34,352 bases of DNA from Acidobacteriota bacterium (GCA_025354525.1 JANXMS010000112.1:1-34352); one strand, 5' to 3'; shown: positions 1 through 8,017, counted from the stretch's first letter. The notes: generated from the sequence alone by a model not told the origin. Made by a program: numbers and translations.

Positions 1-310
1 CAACTGATACCGGGGGATCGTCGCAGGGGAAGCAGTTCGGGACAGGAATAATCTGGGTGGCCGCAACCGTCACCGGGGGATCGTCGCAGGGGAAGCAGTT
101 CGGGACAGGAATGATCTGGGTGGCCGCAACTGTCACCGGAGGATCGTCGCAGGGGAAGCAGTTCGGCACAGGAATAATCTGCGTGGTCGCAACCGTCACC
201 GGAGGATCGTCGCAGGGGAAGCAGTTCGGGACAGGGATAATCTGCGTGGTCGCAACTGATACCGGGGGATCGTCGCAGGGGAAGCAGTTCGGGACAGGAA
301 TGATGTTCTG
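1..310. repeat. 63-bp tandem repeat, five copies, coding
   Basis: The core GATCGTCGCAGGGGAAGCAG begins at 16, 79, 142, 205 and 268, an exact 63-base period. Copies differ by a few substitutions (for example gtggccgcaac versus gtggtcgcaac). The period is a multiple of three and keeps the minus-strand frame, so copy number can change without breaking the gene. Confidence 0.9.
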
Positions 311-370
311 CGAGTTGGCCGCAGCGGCACCAAGGATTAGAAGGACGGCGGAGAGAAAGAAGTTCTTCAT
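1..370 (-). CDS. Secreted cysteine-containing tandem-repeat protein (5' part; runs off the window)
   Basis: Reading the minus strand from ATG at 370-368 gives a signal peptide (MKNFFLSAVLLILGAAAANS), then Q-N and five copies of a 21-residue unit with core IIPVPNCFPCDDPPV followed by SVATTQ or TVAATQ. Every unit has one C-F-P-C pair, a D-D-P-P turn and several prolines. The frame is open to base 1, so the C-terminus lies outside the window. A purine-rich AAAGGAAA about 11 bases upstream is a plausible ribosome binding site. I do not recognise the family. Regular Cys-x-x-Cys spacing in an exported protein could mean disulfide cross-links or metal binding, but that is inference. The longer-looking frame on the opposite strand is a by-product of the repeat. 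Confidence 0.75.
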   Translation of the reverse strand, partial: MKNFFLSAVLLILGAAAANSQNIIPVPNCFPCDDPPVSVATTQIIPVPNCFPCDDPPVTVATTQIIPVPNCFPCDDPPVTVAATQIIPVPNCFPCDDPPVTVAATQIIPVPNCFPCDDPPVSV

Positions 371-795
371 GGTCGTGGAGTTTCCTTTATTGTTGGGTTC
401 GATTTGGTTGATGATTGCGAAGAACGATCCACTAGATCCGTCCTCTTAAAGGATTGCGCCAGTCGCCCACTTGGGAGAGCCTCATGTACGGCCAAACCTC
501 AAGTGTGAGTACTGATAGTACTGGGCCTATTTCGTGATCAAGAGCACTATTAGTAGTCTTGATGGATGTTGGCTGCACCACAGATAGAATAATTGCGTTG
601 TGTAGGCAGTGTAGCCGGGATAGGACGCCTAGCCGAAAAGCTCTAGACTCTTTCGGAATCTGGAACAGTGCCAAGCAGCAATTTGGAAGGGCTCACTTAA
701 GGTCATTCCCGCCCCGAACTCTACGAATTTGAATTGCCGGATTTCGTGCTAAACGAATTGAAATGGTGTAGACTGAGGTCGAGGTTAGCGAGCCT
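371..795. other. Intergenic region with no recognised gene
   Basis: This stretch separates the minus-strand repeat protein from the plus-strand gene at 796, so it should carry divergent promoters. It is more AT-rich than its surroundings. The short frames in it show no family motif and no convincing ribosome binding site. I found no tRNA-like fold, no clean terminator and no long inverted repeat. Confidence 0.5.
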
Positions 796-1254
796 ATGCG
801 TATCGCCCGGCCCAAGAGGTTGCTTGAACGTGACGCCAGAGAGGATCTGTGGCTCCACACCCTCTCCCAAATTCCGACACTATTCGGGAAACTCCAATAT
901 CTGGCCTCCTTGCGTGATCCAAACACAGGGTATTACGAGCATCATGGACTATCGCTGGTCTTCGGCGAGAAAGAGGCCACGAAGGCCATGCGGCAAAACC
1001 ACAAGCTTAGCTTCGCCGAATGGCTCTCTTTCGGGTTGGCAGATCAGCAAGCCGACCTTGAGGAGTATCTCATCAGCCTCCGTAGTCCCTTGCATGAGAT
1101 TCTAGCTTCGTGGGACCTCCTCGAACCGTGGAAACTCTATATGCCGCATGGAGTTATGCCATCCGAAAAGGCACTCTACGCCGCCGACATGCGGACGATC
1201 TGCCGAGTCCTCACCCAGCGGTCCGCCGCCGCCGCCCCTGATCCAGTCGCATAG
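796..1254 (+). CDS. Hypothetical protein, convergent partner of the XRE-S24 regulator
   Basis: A 152-residue soluble protein with no signal peptide or membrane segment. It is rich in aromatic residues and leucine, with motifs such as YLASLRDPNTGYYEHHGL near residue 40 and FAEWLSF near residue 75. Composition looks like genuine coding sequence, apart from a low-complexity alanine tail. From memory, similar small proteins sit beside XRE regulators in Acidobacteria, but I cannot name a function. Its last 44 bases overlap the 3' end of the convergent regulator. ATG at 796 follows GAGG-type purines at about 781. Confidence 0.6.
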   Translation: MRIARPKRLLERDAREDLWLHTLSQIPTLFGKLQYLASLRDPNTGYYEHHGLSLVFGEKEATKAMRQNHKLSFAEWLSFGLADQQADLEEYLISLRSPLHEILASWDLLEPWKLYMPHGVMPSEKALYAADMRTICRVLTQRSAAAAPDPVA

Positions 1255-2048
1255 CTACACCAGTCACCTGGCCCACTACGTCGATCTCGTCCGGATAAAC
1301 AAACACCTGCGGATTGCACATCGAAGCCGGATGCGGCTGGAGCATCAGCCGATTCCCGTCTAAATTGCACCACCCACACGCGTACCCCTCGCGGTGCTCC
1401 AAAAAATAGATGGGTCTATCAAATTCGTTCGTCCATCCTGATGTAACGATCTTCCGTTTCGTTTCGTCGATCAGCAACAGCGATCCGGGCTGTAAGAGCG
1501 GATACATGGACCAGTCTTCGGTACCCACAAAGGCGTACCGATGCGTCTTTAAGTCCAATCCGTGCAACAACATCAATGGGAGTTTCCCCCAACGCTGAAT
1601 CATTCGGCTCAAGTAGGTGGTCTTCGTTAGGTCAAGACCAGGATCCAGCGCGAGGGGCAGCAAAACCTCGCCATAGTTGTGGGGTTGGAAATGAATCGCG
1701 TGAGTTTTCTCAAGCTCAATCGATGCGGCGTCCGCCGGCAAATGCGATAGGTCAACTCCATACCACTGCAAGACTTCGAGAATGTCCAGCCGGTAGACGG
1801 TGCAGAGGGTATACAGCCGAAACACCGTTGGAACAGTGCCTTTGTTTTCAATATCAGAGAGTCGGGACAGCGCGACAATGAACTCATCGTTTTGATGGCG
1901 TTCCGCAATGCGTAGGCTGGCATCTTTCGACGTCTCGGTAGCGCAGATTTAGCCGCTCCCGGACACGCTTCAACTTTTGTCCCGCTTCGTCCATCACTTG
2001 GCCAGATCCCGGCGGTCCGGGAGAAGCCCGCATCGGACGGTTGGACAT
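1211..2048 (-). pseudogene. XRE-family regulator with S24/LexA-like C-terminal domain, single-base frameshift
   Basis: From ATG at 2048 the frame reads GQKLKRVRERLNLRYRDVE, the start of an XRE helix-turn-helix. It then leaves frame at an AAA run (1925-1927 on plus). One base later the minus-strand frame continues as DASLRIAERHQNDEFIVAL, then SRLSDIENKGTVP, down to the stop at 1211-1213. Removing one A gives a continuous protein of about 278 residues. The C-terminal half contains DWSMYPLLQPGSLLLID, matching the S24/LexA fold around the catalytic serine. The matching lysine is not evident (YACGWCNLDGNRLML), so self-cleavage is doubtful. The shift is either a real mutation or a sequencing error. 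A -10-like TATACT lies at 2102-2097 and a 20-bp palindrome lies upstream. The extra base falls in a short homopolymer and the rest is well preserved, so any decay is recent. Confidence 0.8.
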
Positions 2049-2387
2049 ATCACTTTCACCTTGGACTCACATTTTGCCTTCGACAAAACTATCCGGAGTA
2101 TATCAGCGGAGCGCCCAAGATGGAATCAAAAAAATGCGATTCTGTTCTGAATTCAGAACAGCCCTTCTAGAAATTTGTCTTTTTCCCCGGCGACACTCCA
2201 TCCCTGATTTTCGCAAAACCCTCGGAACCCTTAAAGTATAGTCCACCATCGAGACGCTGCCTAGTACTTTTAGGCAAAGGGTTTACCACTTTTCAACGTC
2301 ACCCGGCATCATATATTCTAGAAAGCATTAGGGAACCAATTTGTTCCAGTTGTGGAAATCGAAACCTGCGTTTCGGGGGGGGCAAAT
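2049..2387. other. Divergent promoter region between the XRE-S24 regulator and ubiX
   Basis: AT-rich non-coding DNA. On the minus strand TATACT (2102-2097) is a good -10 for the regulator, with no clear -35 at the right distance (TTGATT at 2129-2124 is 21 bases away). On the plus strand TATAGT (2237-2242) and TATATT (2312-2317) are possible -10 boxes for ubiX, neither with a convincing -35. A perfect palindrome lies at 2142-2161. The short frame at 2041-2241 has no supporting features. Confidence 0.5.
2142..2161. promoter_or_regulatory. Perfect 20-bp palindrome, candidate operator
   Basis: CTGTTCTGAATTCAGAACAG equals its own reverse complement over all 20 bases. It lies 94 bases upstream of the XRE-S24 start and about 40 bases upstream of its -10 box, and also upstream of ubiX. 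Dimeric XRE and LexA-like proteins bind such dyads, so autoregulation is the simplest reading. It does not match the E. coli LexA box because the CTGT/ACAG arms are 12 apart rather than 8. A terminator is less likely because no gene ends into it. Confidence 0.6.
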
Positions 2388-2957
2388 ATGAGAGTTATCG
2401 TGGGCATCACCGGAGCCAGCGGTGCCGTCCTGGGATATCGCCTGCTCGAAAAGCTGCGCGAAGCCGATGGAGTCGAAACCCACTTGGTCATGACCCGCTC
2501 AGGGGAAAGGACGGCGTGGCTCGAAATGGGACTGCGCGTAGCCGCCTTTCGGGACCTCGCTCACTACGCCCACCCGATCGAAGAGATCGGTGCCACTCTT
2601 GCCAGTGGCAGCTTTCAAACCCACGGCATGGTCGTCGCCCCGTGTTCAATCCACTCCATGTCCGCCATCGCTCACGGGATCACAGACAATCTTTTGTCCC
2701 GCGCCGCCGACGTCGTGCTGAAAGAACGGCGCAGGCTTGTGCTCATGGTCCGCGAAATGCCATTTCATCTTGGCCACCTCCGCACCATGACCGCCCTCGC
2801 CGAAATGGGCGCTATTATCGCTCCTCCCATCCCCGGCTTTTATGGCAATCCCCAAACCGCCATGGATTTAGTGGATCATTGTGTGGAACGGGTCATTGAT
2901 CTACTCGGTATTCCAAATCCAGGAGCCAAACGTTGGGACGGAAGCACCACTCGATAG
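2388..2957 (+). CDS. ubiX: Flavin prenyltransferase UbiX
   Basis: A 189-residue protein of the UbiX/Pad1 flavoprotein family, which attaches dimethylallyl to FMN to make the prenyl-FMN cofactor of UbiD decarboxylases. Visible features are N-terminal MRVIVGITGASGAVLGYRLL with the Rossmann-like GASGA loop, the central VVAPCSIHSMSAIAHG segment that lines the flavin site, RRLVLMVREMPFHLGHLR, and the C-terminal AMDLVDHCVERVIDLLGI helix. ATG at 2388 is preferred over the in-frame GTG at 2352 because it begins the conserved strand and follows eight consecutive G (2375-2382). The 3' end overlaps pheA by 25 bases, suggesting coupled translation. No ubiD is in the window. Confidence 0.93.
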   Translation: MRVIVGITGASGAVLGYRLLEKLREADGVETHLVMTRSGERTAWLEMGLRVAAFRDLAHYAHPIEEIGATLASGSFQTHGMVVAPCSIHSMSAIAHGITDNLLSRAADVVLKERRRLVLMVREMPFHLGHLRTMTALAEMGAIIAPPIPGFYGNPQTAMDLVDHCVERVIDLLGIPNPGAKRWDGSTTR

Positions 2958-3793
2958 TAAAGCCCGTCAGGGCGGCATTTCAAGGCGAACGCGGTGCCTT
3001 CAGCGAAGAAGCCGCCAAGCTCCTCCTCGGCCCGGCGGTCGAGGTGGTTCCCTGCCCCCGCTTCCAACTCGTCTTCGAGCGGCTCGCCGCCGGCGAGGTC
3101 GATCACGCCGTCGTCCCGATCGAAAACACCCTCCACGGTTCGATACACGAAAATTACGACCATCTCCTGAATTTTCACCTGCCCATCATCGGCGAGGTTA
3201 ATCTGCGTATCGTCCACAATCTGATCGCCGCTCCCGAGATGACTTACGCCAAAGTAAGCAAGGTGTATTCTCACCAGGTGGCCCTCAACCAGTGCCTCCA
3301 ATTCTTCGCCGACCGGCCCCACATCGAACGCGAAATCCACTACGACACCGCCGGTAGCGTCAAAATGTTGATGGAAACCCACCAACCCGGCGCTGCCGCC
3401 ATCGCCTCCTCCTTAGCCGCCCAATTCTATGGAGCCAAAATTCTGAAGCGGTCTATTGAAGATGATCGCCGCAACTTCACTCGCTTCTTCCTCCTGGCAG
3501 GCCCCGGCAATGCCGCACCCGCCACACCCACTCGGGAATGGAAAACATCCATCGCCTTTACGATACGCAATGCGCCCGGTGCCCTTTTTCGGGCCATGTC
3601 GGCCTTCGCTCTCCGCGATATCAGCCTTACCAAAATCGAATCCCGCCCGCTCCGTGGCAAACCATGGGAGTATTTATTCTATGTCGATTTTTTAGGTCGT
3701 GCCGACAACCCGGCCTCACAACGAGCGTTAAACCATCTGCAGGAGTTTACCGACGATTTTCATTTGCTAGGAAGTTATCCCAAAAGTCTTTAG
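2933..3793 (+). CDS. pheA: Prephenate dehydratase
   Basis: A 286-residue monofunctional P-protein that converts prephenate to phenylpyruvate in phenylalanine synthesis. The N-terminal catalytic domain has AAFQGERGAFSEEAA and VVPIENTLHGSI. The family TRF motif (NFTRFFLL) lies at about residue 183. A C-terminal ACT domain (residues 205-280) has GALFRAMSAFALRDISLTKI and the phenylalanine-binding ESRP at about 236, so feedback inhibition is expected. There is no chorismate mutase domain. The start is TTG at 2933, inside the end of ubiX. A later start would cut into the first strand at AAFQGERG. Confidence 0.93.
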   Translation: MGRKHHSIVKPVRAAFQGERGAFSEEAAKLLLGPAVEVVPCPRFQLVFERLAAGEVDHAVVPIENTLHGSIHENYDHLLNFHLPIIGEVNLRIVHNLIAAPEMTYAKVSKVYSHQVALNQCLQFFADRPHIEREIHYDTAGSVKMLMETHQPGAAAIASSLAAQFYGAKILKRSIEDDRRNFTRFFLLAGPGNAAPATPTREWKTSIAFTIRNAPGALFRAMSAFALRDISLTKIESRPLRGKPWEYLFYVDFLGRADNPASQRALNHLQEFTDDFHLLGSYPKSL

Positions 3794-3814
3794 TCGACCG
3801 TGGAGACCATTCCG

Positions 3815-4756
3815 ATGAATCATCCCGTTGAGGACTGCATTATCATCGGCGCAGGGCTGTCAGGGCTAGCTGCTGCAAAATCGTTGGACGCGGCGGGACT
3901 CAACGTCCTGGTGCTCGATAAAGGTCGGCGCCCCGGCGGTCGCATGGCCTCTCGTGAAGTTGAGGGCGCGATGTTCGATTACGGGGCCCAGTTTCTATCG
4001 GCTCGAGACCAGGATTTCCGCCGCCTCATTAATGGATTCCTTGGAACGGCTCGCGTCATCCCTTGGTTTGAAAGAGCGACAGAAATCTACTACTGCTCGC
4101 CGCTCGGGATGAACGCGATTCCGGAGTTCCTGGCCGCCTCCTTGCGGGTCGAATGTGGCGTCACCGTCAGCGTCGTTCGGCGAGACGGTAAAGTGTGGCG
4201 CGTCATCGCTCAGGACGGCACCGTCTATACCAGCGAAGCAGTGATCGTCACAGCGCCCCTGCCCCAATCCTTGGGCTTGGTCGAAATCCCTTCCGATATT
4301 CGCAGCGCCCTCAACGCCATCGAATACCATCGTTGCATCGCCATTCTCGCCGTCCTTGATGGGCCCTCCGCCATCCCCGAACCGGGTTTTCTGCGGCTAT
4401 CCGAAGAGCCGCTACAGACACTGGCCGACAACCGCCTCAAAGGACTCGATAGCGAGTCAGTCGGCGTGACAATTCTCGCCAGTCCCGTATTCAGTCTCGC
4501 GCATTGGGACACCCCTGAAGCAGAAGTCGCTCGGCTCTTGATCGCCGCCGCCGATCCCTACTTGGGCTCGGGCGTCAGCCATTGGCGCTACCACCGCTGG
4601 CGCTACTCCCAGCCGATCCAAACTTATCCCGAGCGCTTCTACGGGCTTGACCAGACACCTCCCCTCGCCCTCGCCGGCGACGCCTTTGGCGGTCCACGCG
4701 TCGAGGGCGCCTTTCTATCCGGTCACGCCGCTGCTAACTGGTTACTTACAAAGTAA
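3815..4756 (+). CDS. Renalase-like FAD-dependent oxidoreductase
   Basis: A 313-residue flavoprotein. The dinucleotide-binding motif IIGAGLSGLAAAKSL lies near the N-terminus, followed by VLDKGRRPGGRMASRE and the FDYGAQFLSARD segment typical of renalase and related amine oxidases. The C-terminal PPLALAGDAFGGPRVEGAF closes the FAD site, and the end (SGHAAANWLL) is normal, so the gene is complete. ATG at 3815 follows GGAG at 3802-3805. An upstream in-frame GTG at 3800 is less likely. It sits 21 bases after pheA on the same strand, perhaps in one transcript. Bacterial renalases oxidise alpha- or 6-dihydro-NAD(P), but the substrate here is unknown. Confidence 0.85.
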   Translation: MNHPVEDCIIIGAGLSGLAAAKSLDAAGLNVLVLDKGRRPGGRMASREVEGAMFDYGAQFLSARDQDFRRLINGFLGTARVIPWFERATEIYYCSPLGMNAIPEFLAASLRVECGVTVSVVRRDGKVWRVIAQDGTVYTSEAVIVTAPLPQSLGLVEIPSDIRSALNAIEYHRCIAILAVLDGPSAIPEPGFLRLSEEPLQTLADNRLKGLDSESVGVTILASPVFSLAHWDTPEAEVARLLIAAADPYLGSGVSHWRYHRWRYSQPIQTYPERFYGLDQTPPLALAGDAFGGPRVEGAFLSGHAAANWLLTK

Positions 4757-4757
4757 C

Positions 4758-6407
4758 TTACTCAATAATCGCCAAGCTGGCGACGGTACGCGGCCCCATC
4801 CGGAGTTCATTCACCATCACCCCGGCCGGATCAACTTCCAGCAAACGTCGGCCCGTGTAATCGCTAATCAGCAGATTCCCATTCGCGAATTGAGCCAAGC
4901 CGGAAGCCCAACCCAATTTAATGTCGTTCTTCGCTCCGCCAATCGAGCGAACCACCACTCCCTGAGGATTCACGATCAGCACCTCGCCCGGATCGGAAAG
5001 GCTCAGCAACGTATTCCCATCGGCCAAACGAAGCGCTTGGTACAGCTTCCGTTGATCGCCTTCCTTCGCCTGCCACTCCCACACAATCTTGCCCTCTTTG
5101 CTCACTTCGATCACCTTCGCCACCGCCTCCACGCAGATCAGCGTCGTCCCTGCCGCCGTACGCCGCACGTTCCGCATCCGCATGTTCGCCAAATCGTCCG
5201 AACTATAATTCCAAACTCGATTACCGCCTCGATCGACCTCGATCACCCGACCCGCCTTGGCATCGCCGATCACCGTATTCCCATTCGGCAAGCGCTGCGC
5301 CGCCAGTGGATGCTCCAAGCCCTCGCAACATTCCCAAACCCGCTTGCCGAAAGCGTCTACCTCGTAAACCTTCTTTTCCGGAGCAAACGTGTATAAAATA
5401 TTTCCTCCCGGCAGGGGCTGAGCATCATGTCCCCGACCATTCGGAACCCGCAAATATTCCTTACCGCTCGGCCAATCCATCACCACGACTTCTCCTTTCA
5501 TTCCGTGGTCAGAGATCAGAATCCGCCGCTGCGGGATGCTCGGCTTCAAGTACTTGTCGAACCATTCGAACAGCCGTTTTTCAGCCTGCTCGGCGTCGGC
5601 CCCTTTGAACCCGTGGCCTGCGCCCTGCATAGTAACGAGTTCATGCGTCGCCCCAGCCGCCTTCATCCGTTCGTCCAGCCACTGGCTCTGTTCATAGGCC
5701 ACATACGTATCCTTAGTCCCGTGCACGGTCAGCGTCGGAGCCGCCATCGGATTTACGTAATACAGCGGGCTCGCCACTAAATGCTGCTTTCGGTTGTGCG
5801 CCAAATCGTTGCCGATCCACTGCGGCAAAACGTCCTTGGCGTCGACACTGGCGTCGTAGGATTTCGTGAAATCGGTTGGACCATAAAAGTTAACAACGGC
5901 CTGCACCTGGCTCGATTGGTCAAGGTTTGGCCCCGAACCGTCAAAAGCATTCAATTGGCCGGTCAACCCCAGCATCAGCACCAGATGGCCACCCGCCGAA
6001 CCTCCCGTGGCCCCAATACGATCCGGGTCTAAGTTGTACTTCCTGGCGTTTGCACGCAGGAAGCGAACGGCCGCCTTCGCGTCTTCCACCGCCGCCGGGA
6101 ACTGATTGCGCGGCGACAGCCGATAGGACGCCGTCGCGGCAACGTAACCCTGCTGAGCCAGCTTAATGCACAGCTTGTGATAACTAGCCCTGGACCCGGC
6201 CCGAAAGCCGCCGCCGTGGATTGCGAGCACCGCCGGGTGCGGGCCCCCTGTCTTGGGCCGAAAAATGTCCATGGCGATCGGCCCTCCGACGCGAGAGTAC
6301 TCGACATCGAAATGGAGGGCCACGTCATCGGGCACCGCTGGGGCCATCGGCTTGGAGGGCTGCGCCAGGGCAACCAGCGCGAAAAGAGAAGAAAGTGCAA
6401 AGCGCAT
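4758..6407 (-). CDS. Secreted alpha/beta-hydrolase (esterase) fused to a beta-propeller domain
   Basis: A 549-residue protein with a signal peptide (MRFALSSLFALVALAQPSKP). Residues about 25-295 form a carboxylesterase/acyl-peptidase-like hydrolase. The oxyanion motif HGGGFRAGS, nucleophile elbow GGSAGGH, a likely acid in HGTKDTYV and the histidine in GAGHGFKG give a full catalytic triad. Residues about 300-549 are repeats of the type RVIEVDRGGNRVWNYS and LADGNTLLSLSDPGEVLIV, a PQQ/NHL-like propeller. The frame is open upstream to 6593, but that part is the decayed MGMT gene, so ATG at 6407, which starts the signal peptide, is chosen. It is convergent with the flavoprotein, one base apart. The propeller may hold the substrate or another protein (inference). 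Confidence 0.85.
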   Translation of the reverse strand: MRFALSSLFALVALAQPSKPMAPAVPDDVALHFDVEYSRVGGPIAMDIFRPKTGGPHPAVLAIHGGGFRAGSRASYHKLCIKLAQQGYVAATASYRLSPRNQFPAAVEDAKAAVRFLRANARKYNLDPDRIGATGGSAGGHLVLMLGLTGQLNAFDGSGPNLDQSSQVQAVVNFYGPTDFTKSYDASVDAKDVLPQWIGNDLAHNRKQHLVASPLYYVNPMAAPTLTVHGTKDTYVAYEQSQWLDERMKAAGATHELVTMQGAGHGFKGADAEQAEKRLFEWFDKYLKPSIPQRRILISDHGMKGEVVVMDWPSGKEYLRVPNGRGHDAQPLPGGNILYTFAPEKKVYEVDAFGKRVWECCEGLEHPLAAQRLPNGNTVIGDAKAGRVIEVDRGGNRVWNYSSDDLANMRMRNVRRTAAGTTLICVEAVAKVIEVSKEGKIVWEWQAKEGDQRKLYQALRLADGNTLLSLSDPGEVLIVNPQGVVVRSIGGAKNDIKLGWASGLAQFANGNLLISDYTGRRLLEVDPAGVMVNELRMGPRTVASLAIIE

Positions 6408-6421
6408 GAGTTCGCACGATA

Positions 6422-6880
6422 TCACAAGCCGGCCGAGCGCTCCTGATCCAACAGCGTTCGCTTCCGATCCAATCCCCAGCGGTAGTCGCCCAACTCGCCA
6501 GACCCTCGAATCACCCGATGGCAAGGAATCACTTGCGCTACCCGGTTGCGCTACCGCGCGAGCGGCCTTCGGCCGGCCAATGCTCTTAGCCACCCGTTGG
6601 TAGCTTTGTGTTTCGCCACTCGGAATACCCTACAAATACCGTTAGACTCGGCGTTGAAAGGCTGTTCCGGCCACGTCCAACGGCAGAGATCCAAACGGCT
6701 GGTCACTAACCAGGTAAGCCCGCGGAGCCTCTCGCGAAGCAATCAACTCAGCCGACCATTCCGTTGATGTCGGCCTTCGGATACTCACTCCGCAGGTGTT
6801 CGGGCGTGGCTTCAAACGGTAAGTAGCAGAGCCCCCAACAGCAACGGGCCCAGCGGTGTATCGAGCGTCACCTCAGTGAT
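6422..6880 (-). pseudogene. ogt: Decayed methylated-DNA-protein cysteine methyltransferase (Ogt/MGMT type)
   Basis: Successive frames on the minus strand give the family in order: ITEVTLDTPLGPLLLGA (from 6880), CYLPFEATPEHLRSEYPKAD, then QPFGSLPLDVAGTAFQRRV, a TAA, RYL, a TAG, then GIPSGETQSYQRVAKSIG and RPKAARAV. A small deletion shifts frame to RNRVAQVIPCHRVIRGSG (active-site Cys in PCHRV, plus 6509-6526), and finally GDYRWGLDRKRTLLDQE, ending at TGA 6424-6422. Intact relatives repair O6-alkylguanine by transferring the alkyl group to that Cys. At least two nonsense codons, a short deletion and frameshifts make it dead. It ends 14 bases before the esterase start, so the two may once have been co-transcribed. 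Confidence 0.85.
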
Positions 6881-6943
6881 CGCGGCTCCGCGCCCTCCCT
6901 GCCGAACCTGCGCCCGTGTCATTCAGAGTCGCTTGTCGGCGCA

Positions 6944-7381
6944 CTCGTACAGGCGCGAACTCAGGGCGGGTCATTTTTCTACGGCGTCGAGACAATCCGG
7001 ATCTATTGCTCCCCGACGTGCCCGTCGCGGCACCCAAACCGGGAAAATGTCGTGTTTTTCGATTCGGCGGAGGAAGCGGCCGCCGCAGGATTTCGGCCCC
7101 GTAAGCGCTGCCAGGCGATCGACGAGATTTGCCGTCGATCCGGGAGAACGCGGCCGAATCGATCTCGCTAGAGGCGCTGGGCCGGATGGCCGGATGGAGC
7201 CCAGCGCATCTGCCACGTAAGTTCAAGGCAAGTGTTGGTGTTTCGCCGAAACAATTTTAGGAAACCATTCGTATGCAGCTATTCAAGACGACCGTGCGGC
7301 AGAGCGACGCGGTGACTCCGGCGATAAACGATGCCGGGTTTGATCGTTTGCCAACGTTCCCGCGGCGTCATGGAAAATCAC
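6944..7381 (+). pseudogene. ada: Decayed AdaA-like regulator (Ada N-terminal zinc domain plus AraC HTH)
   Basis: Plus-strand frames give LVQARTQGGSFFYGVETIRI, then YCSPTCPSRHPNRENVVFFD and SAEEAAAAGFRPRKRCQA. This is the Ada methylphosphotriester domain, which senses methylated DNA through a Zn-bound Cys. Three of the expected zinc cysteines remain; the first of the RPCKRC pair is Arg here. After a frameshift the AraC-type helix-turn-helix follows: SLEALGRMAGWSPAHLPRKF, GVSPKQF, TAG at 7258-7260, then ETIRMQLFKTTVRQS and TPAINDAGFDRLPTF. The methyltransferase domain is not fused behind it but lies on the opposite strand, divergent. The 3' end runs into the convergent oxygenase remnant and is probably truncated. 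Three defects argue against function. Confidence 0.82.
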
Positions 7382-7975
7382 CCCCAAAGTGAATCGCTTA
7401 CCCGACCCTACCGGGCTCACGCCGTGCCGGATGTTCACCCGGTGATATCGGGCCGCCCCACGTCGCGGACAATATCGGTTTGCGAAAACAATCCCTTCTC
7501 GCTTGGGCCAGTGACTGCGTTCTTGGCCGCTGACGACAACTCGCCGTAGAGATCCTGAGGCCGACAGTTGTGGTGGCCCGGGCCATAATGCAAAAGCAAC
7601 GGCGTAGGCCGACATTGGCCAGCCTTGTGGCACGCGGACAGAAACTCATCCAACGTCGGCAGATAAGACGAACGGCAGCCGCAGCATCTCGTTCCATTTC
7701 GTGGGCCAACGGCACCAGTTCGGCATAAAGCCGCCGGGGCAGGCGATCCACCGTCGCGAGTAGCGGATAGGCGAAGTCTCGATACTTCCCTCGGTTAACC
7801 CGATTTCAACACATAATCGATTTTGGCCCGAAATAGGTCTTCGACGGCATAAACCGCCTGGAGATCGACGCATTCGCTGGCCTTCAGAAGCGAACCCGCG
7901 GTAACCCAGCCTTGCAAAGCGACCAGATCGAGCACGAAAAACTTAGTTTTAAGGGAGATTGCGAGCGAAAATATC
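7364..7975 (-). pseudogene. Decayed 2OG-Fe(II) oxygenase (prolyl-4-hydroxylase-like, COG3826 type)
   Basis: Minus-strand frames give, in order, [62 protein letters not shown], then [39 protein letters not shown], and in a third frame [19 protein letters not shown] and GVIFHDAA. The NCxxQDLYGE and YRV..RHGVS..RSG..HTLG motifs are hallmarks of this oxygenase family. The usual iron-binding H-x-D (HQDLYG) is RQD here, and most of the core between the two motifs is out of frame. From memory, such genes often sit next to ada, which fits the two neighbouring remnants. The boundaries are approximate, and the 3' end overlaps the adaA remnant. Confidence 0.8.
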
Positions 7976-8017
7976 CCAATATTGCGATCCCATCCTTGCT
8001 TCCTAACTCAGTGCCCG

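Noticed and set aside
1-310. CRISPR-like array
   Set aside because: The 63-base units are contiguous with no unique spacers, and they keep a minus-strand reading frame with a signal peptide. They are coding tandem repeats.
430-560. Group II intron domain V-like or retroelement fragment (GAGCCTCATGTACGGCC)
   Set aside because: Only a short resemblance; no 34-base hairpin with AGC triad and GNRA loop could be formed, and there is no reverse transcriptase nearby.
2142-2185. Rho-independent terminator (palindrome followed by TCTTTTT)
   Set aside because: No gene ends into it from the left, the T run is 15 bases away from the stem, and the dyad is AT-rich in its centre. An operator fits better.
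6408-6593. 62-residue N-terminal extension of the esterase-propeller protein
   Set aside because: This stretch is explained by the MGMT pseudogene in overlapping frames, and the signal peptide begins at the inner Met.
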